A DNA stretch of 7,556 nt from an uncultured Persicitalea sp. Its GTDB lineage: Bacteria > Bacteroidota > Bacteroidia > Cytophagales > Spirosomataceae. Numbering within the stretch: position 1 is the first letter of the stretch; each line of letters starts with the position of its first letter. The notes beneath the pieces are model-generated. The model was not told the origin of the DNA, ran no database searches, and was given only the letters and a program-made list of their open reading frames with translations. The stretch covers positions 1 to 7,556 of the forward strand of contig CATMVR010000234.1 in assembly GCA_950075905.1 (NCBI GenBank), in the 5' to 3' direction. This document shows positions 6,232-7,556 of this stretch, piece by piece. The translations under genes were made by a program, and so were the position numbers.

Positions 6232-7556
6232 GTAATGGTGCCGGGCTTCCCGGTAGGGCGGAGGATGGCCAAAGCCCTTCCCCGGAAAGTAGTCTTCTGT
6301 GGCTTTTGAAAACTCGACAGATCGGTGGGGCTGCCGTTGCCGACGGCGGCCAACTCGCCGGCTCCGGCAATGGAAAACTGCACGGGTACCTCAGCCGTGG
6401 GTACTACCTGACCGTTCTGGTCTACAACTTCTACGGTAACGTACGAAAGATCATTGCGGGTGGCCTGGATGGTGCTACGGTCGGCGGTAAGGCGCAGCCG
6501 GCTGGGTGCGCCGGCGGTGGTGAGTACCACGGCTGCGGTTTCTTTCCCGTTTTCTACATTTTCGGCTTTCAGAATGCCCGGCTGGTAGGGTACTTCAAAC
6601 ACGGCCATAAGCGTGGTGTCGGCGATAGTCTGTTCGCCAAGCAGGGTACCATTGAGGGTAAGGCGTACCTTAGGCGATCGGGAAAATACCCTGACTTGCA
6701 GGGTCCTGCCTTCGGCTCCCGGCCAGGTCCAGCTGGGTAGCTCATCGGGCCATCCCCATTTACTGACAATCTCCGTGAGGCCCTCGGGCAGCGGCCTGTG
6801 CACCAGCATTTCAATGGGACTTTGCCGCCATACCACATCGCGGTAGTAGGACTGCGGTTTTTTGTGGCCAATAATGTCAATATCCCCCGACCAGCCATTA
6901 TACCAGGGCCAGCCCAGAATGGGGCTATCTTTCTGGTTGCTCAGCACGGTATGCCCGATGGAGGCTTCGCCCATGTAGTCAAAGGCCGTCCAGACAAAAT
7001 CACCGATCACGTACGGATGCTTCTCCACCATGCGCCAGTTTTCCAGCGCTTCCCTGGCAAACGATTCGCTGCCAACCATTACGCGGTCGGGGTGTTGCAG
7101 ATGGTCGGGCTCGTAGCGCTCCCACAGGTAGTTGTAGCCCCCCACATCCAGCATAGCAAAAGCCGGGGCCGTATCAGGCCACTCTTTCCCCCGGTTCATG
7201 GGCTCCCAAAACTGGCAGATCGCCTCTGTGGTAGGTCGGGTGGGGTCCAGCAGATGTACTTTATCTACCATGCTTTGGGTGATGCGCAGGCCGGTACTAT
7301 CGGCCCGCTCGGGAATCTCGTTGCCGATGCTCCACATGATCACCGAAGGGTGGTTGCGGTCGCGCAGGATCATCGCCGCCAGATCTTTCTGCCACCAGTC
7401 CCTGAAATATAAGTGGTAGTCCTGCGGGTTTTTGGGTACCAGCCACATATCAAAGGCTTCATTGATCACCAGCATCCCCAGGCGGTCGCAGGCATCGAGC
7501 AGGGCCTTTGAGGGTGGATTATGGCTGGAACGGATGGCGTTGAAACCGTTTTTTTT
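6228..7556 (-). CDS. Glycoside hydrolase family 2 enzyme (beta-galactosidase-like), 5' end outside the window, 3' end frameshifted
   Basis: A retaining beta-glycosidase that likely cleaves beta-galactosides or related glycans; substrate specificity is not readable. The gene enters from the right edge, and 442 codons are visible before the TGA. They start in the catalytic TIM barrel with the GH2 signature GFNAIRSSHNPPS, then LLDACDRLGMLVINEAFDMW. The acid/base is Glu80 of the visible part (MWSIGNEIPE) and the nucleophile is Glu164 (VGSESF). GDFVWTAFDYMGEA and GDIDIIGHKKPQSYY complete the barrel. A DUF4982-like beta domain follows (about 275-330: WTWPGAEGRTLQVRVFSRSP...LNG). A GH2_C5 / invasin-like domain comes last (about 345-442: VTVEVVDQNGQ, AAVGNGSPTDLSSF, FRGRALAI). 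The sugar-binding, Ig-like N-terminal domains and any signal peptide lie beyond the window. The ATG at 7475 is internal, not the start. The last 18 residues are lost to a frameshift; the catalytic part is unaffected. Confidence 0.9.
   Translation of the reverse strand, partial: KKNGFNAIRSSHNPPSKALLDACDRLGMLVINEAFDMWLVPKNPQDYHLYFRDWWQKDLAAMILRDRNHPSVIMWSIGNEIPERADSTGLRITQSMVDKVHLLDPTRPTTEAICQFWEPMNRGKEWPDTAPAFAMLDVGGYNYLWERYEPDHLQHPDRVMVGSESFAREALENWRMVEKHPYVIGDFVWTAFDYMGEASIGHTVLSNQKDSPILGWPWYNGWSGDIDIIGHKKPQSYYRDVVWRQSPIEMLVHRPLPEGLTEIVSKWGWPDELPSWTWPGAEGRTLQVRVFSRSPKVRLTLNGTLLGEQTIADTTLMAVFEVPYQPGILKAENVENGKETAAVVLTTAGAPSRLRLTADRSTIQATRNDLSYVTVEVVDQNGQVVPTAEVPVQFSIAGAGELAAVGNGSPTDLSSFQKPQKTTFRGRALAILRPTGKPGTIT

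Noticed and set aside
6228..6240. Programmed ribosomal frameshift at the GH2 end
   Set aside because: There is no slippery heptamer, no RF2-like CTT-TGA and no evident stimulatory structure; a simple lost C explains the pattern better.
6306..7412. Plus-strand open frames opposite the GH2 gene (144 and 204 codons)
   Set aside because: The minus strand carries unmistakable GH2 signatures here; the plus frames show no motifs and exist because of the high-GC codon pattern.
7473..7475. ATG at 7475 as the GH2 start
   Set aside because: The 27 codons upstream to the window edge continue conserved GH2 catalytic sequence, so this Met is internal.

Overview
The window looks like chromosomal DNA of a member of the Bacteroidota, most likely a Cytophagales / Spirosomaceae-type soil or plant-associated bacterium. 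The evidence is a secreted-type TPR / class III cyclase architecture, a GH2 enzyme ending in DUF4982 and GH2_C5-like domains, a Tat-like TIM-barrel sugar isomerase homologue, TAnnTTTG-type promoter motifs and starts that mostly lack a strong Shine-Dalgarno. The assignment is inferred from protein families and signals, not from a marker gene. No tRNA, rRNA, CRISPR array or insertion sequence was seen.

Left part (1-1535), all on the minus strand: a tight run reading GNAT acetyltransferase -> NAD(P)-binding epimerase-like protein -> the first codons of a DUF1905-like protein that leaves the window. Gaps are 11 and 18 bp, so this is probably one transcript. Across a 170-bp divergent spacer, a quinone-oxidoreductase-type dehydrogenase (1706-2695) runs on the plus strand. 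These look like housekeeping or accessory metabolic genes.

Centre (2734-5242): a two-gene minus-strand unit. A 126-residue protein of unknown function ends inside the start of a signal-peptide / TPR / transmembrane / class III adenylate cyclase gene, with the 8-nt overlap ATGCCTAA. The cyclase reading frame is complete from 4515 to 2734 except for one in-frame TAG at codon 38. The catalytic residues for an adenylyl (not guanylyl) cyclase are all present downstream. The copy is either freshly inactivated, restarted from a TTG at 4293 that has a GAGGAG upstream, or carries a sequencing error. Upstream lies a 354-bp AT-rich divergent regulatory region.

Right part (5243-7556): a plus-strand exported TIM-barrel sugar phosphate isomerase/epimerase homologue converges on a minus-strand GH2 glycosidase whose 5' end is outside the window. 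The GH2 frame stops early at 6228. A family-like C-terminal tail continues in the neighbouring frame to 6175, as if one C of a CCC run had been lost. Both genes fit glycan or sugar processing.

The points most worth following are the small-protein / TPR-cyclase pair with its amber codon, the GH2 frameshift, and a frame-independent, strand-skewed excess of the heptamer GGGTACC.
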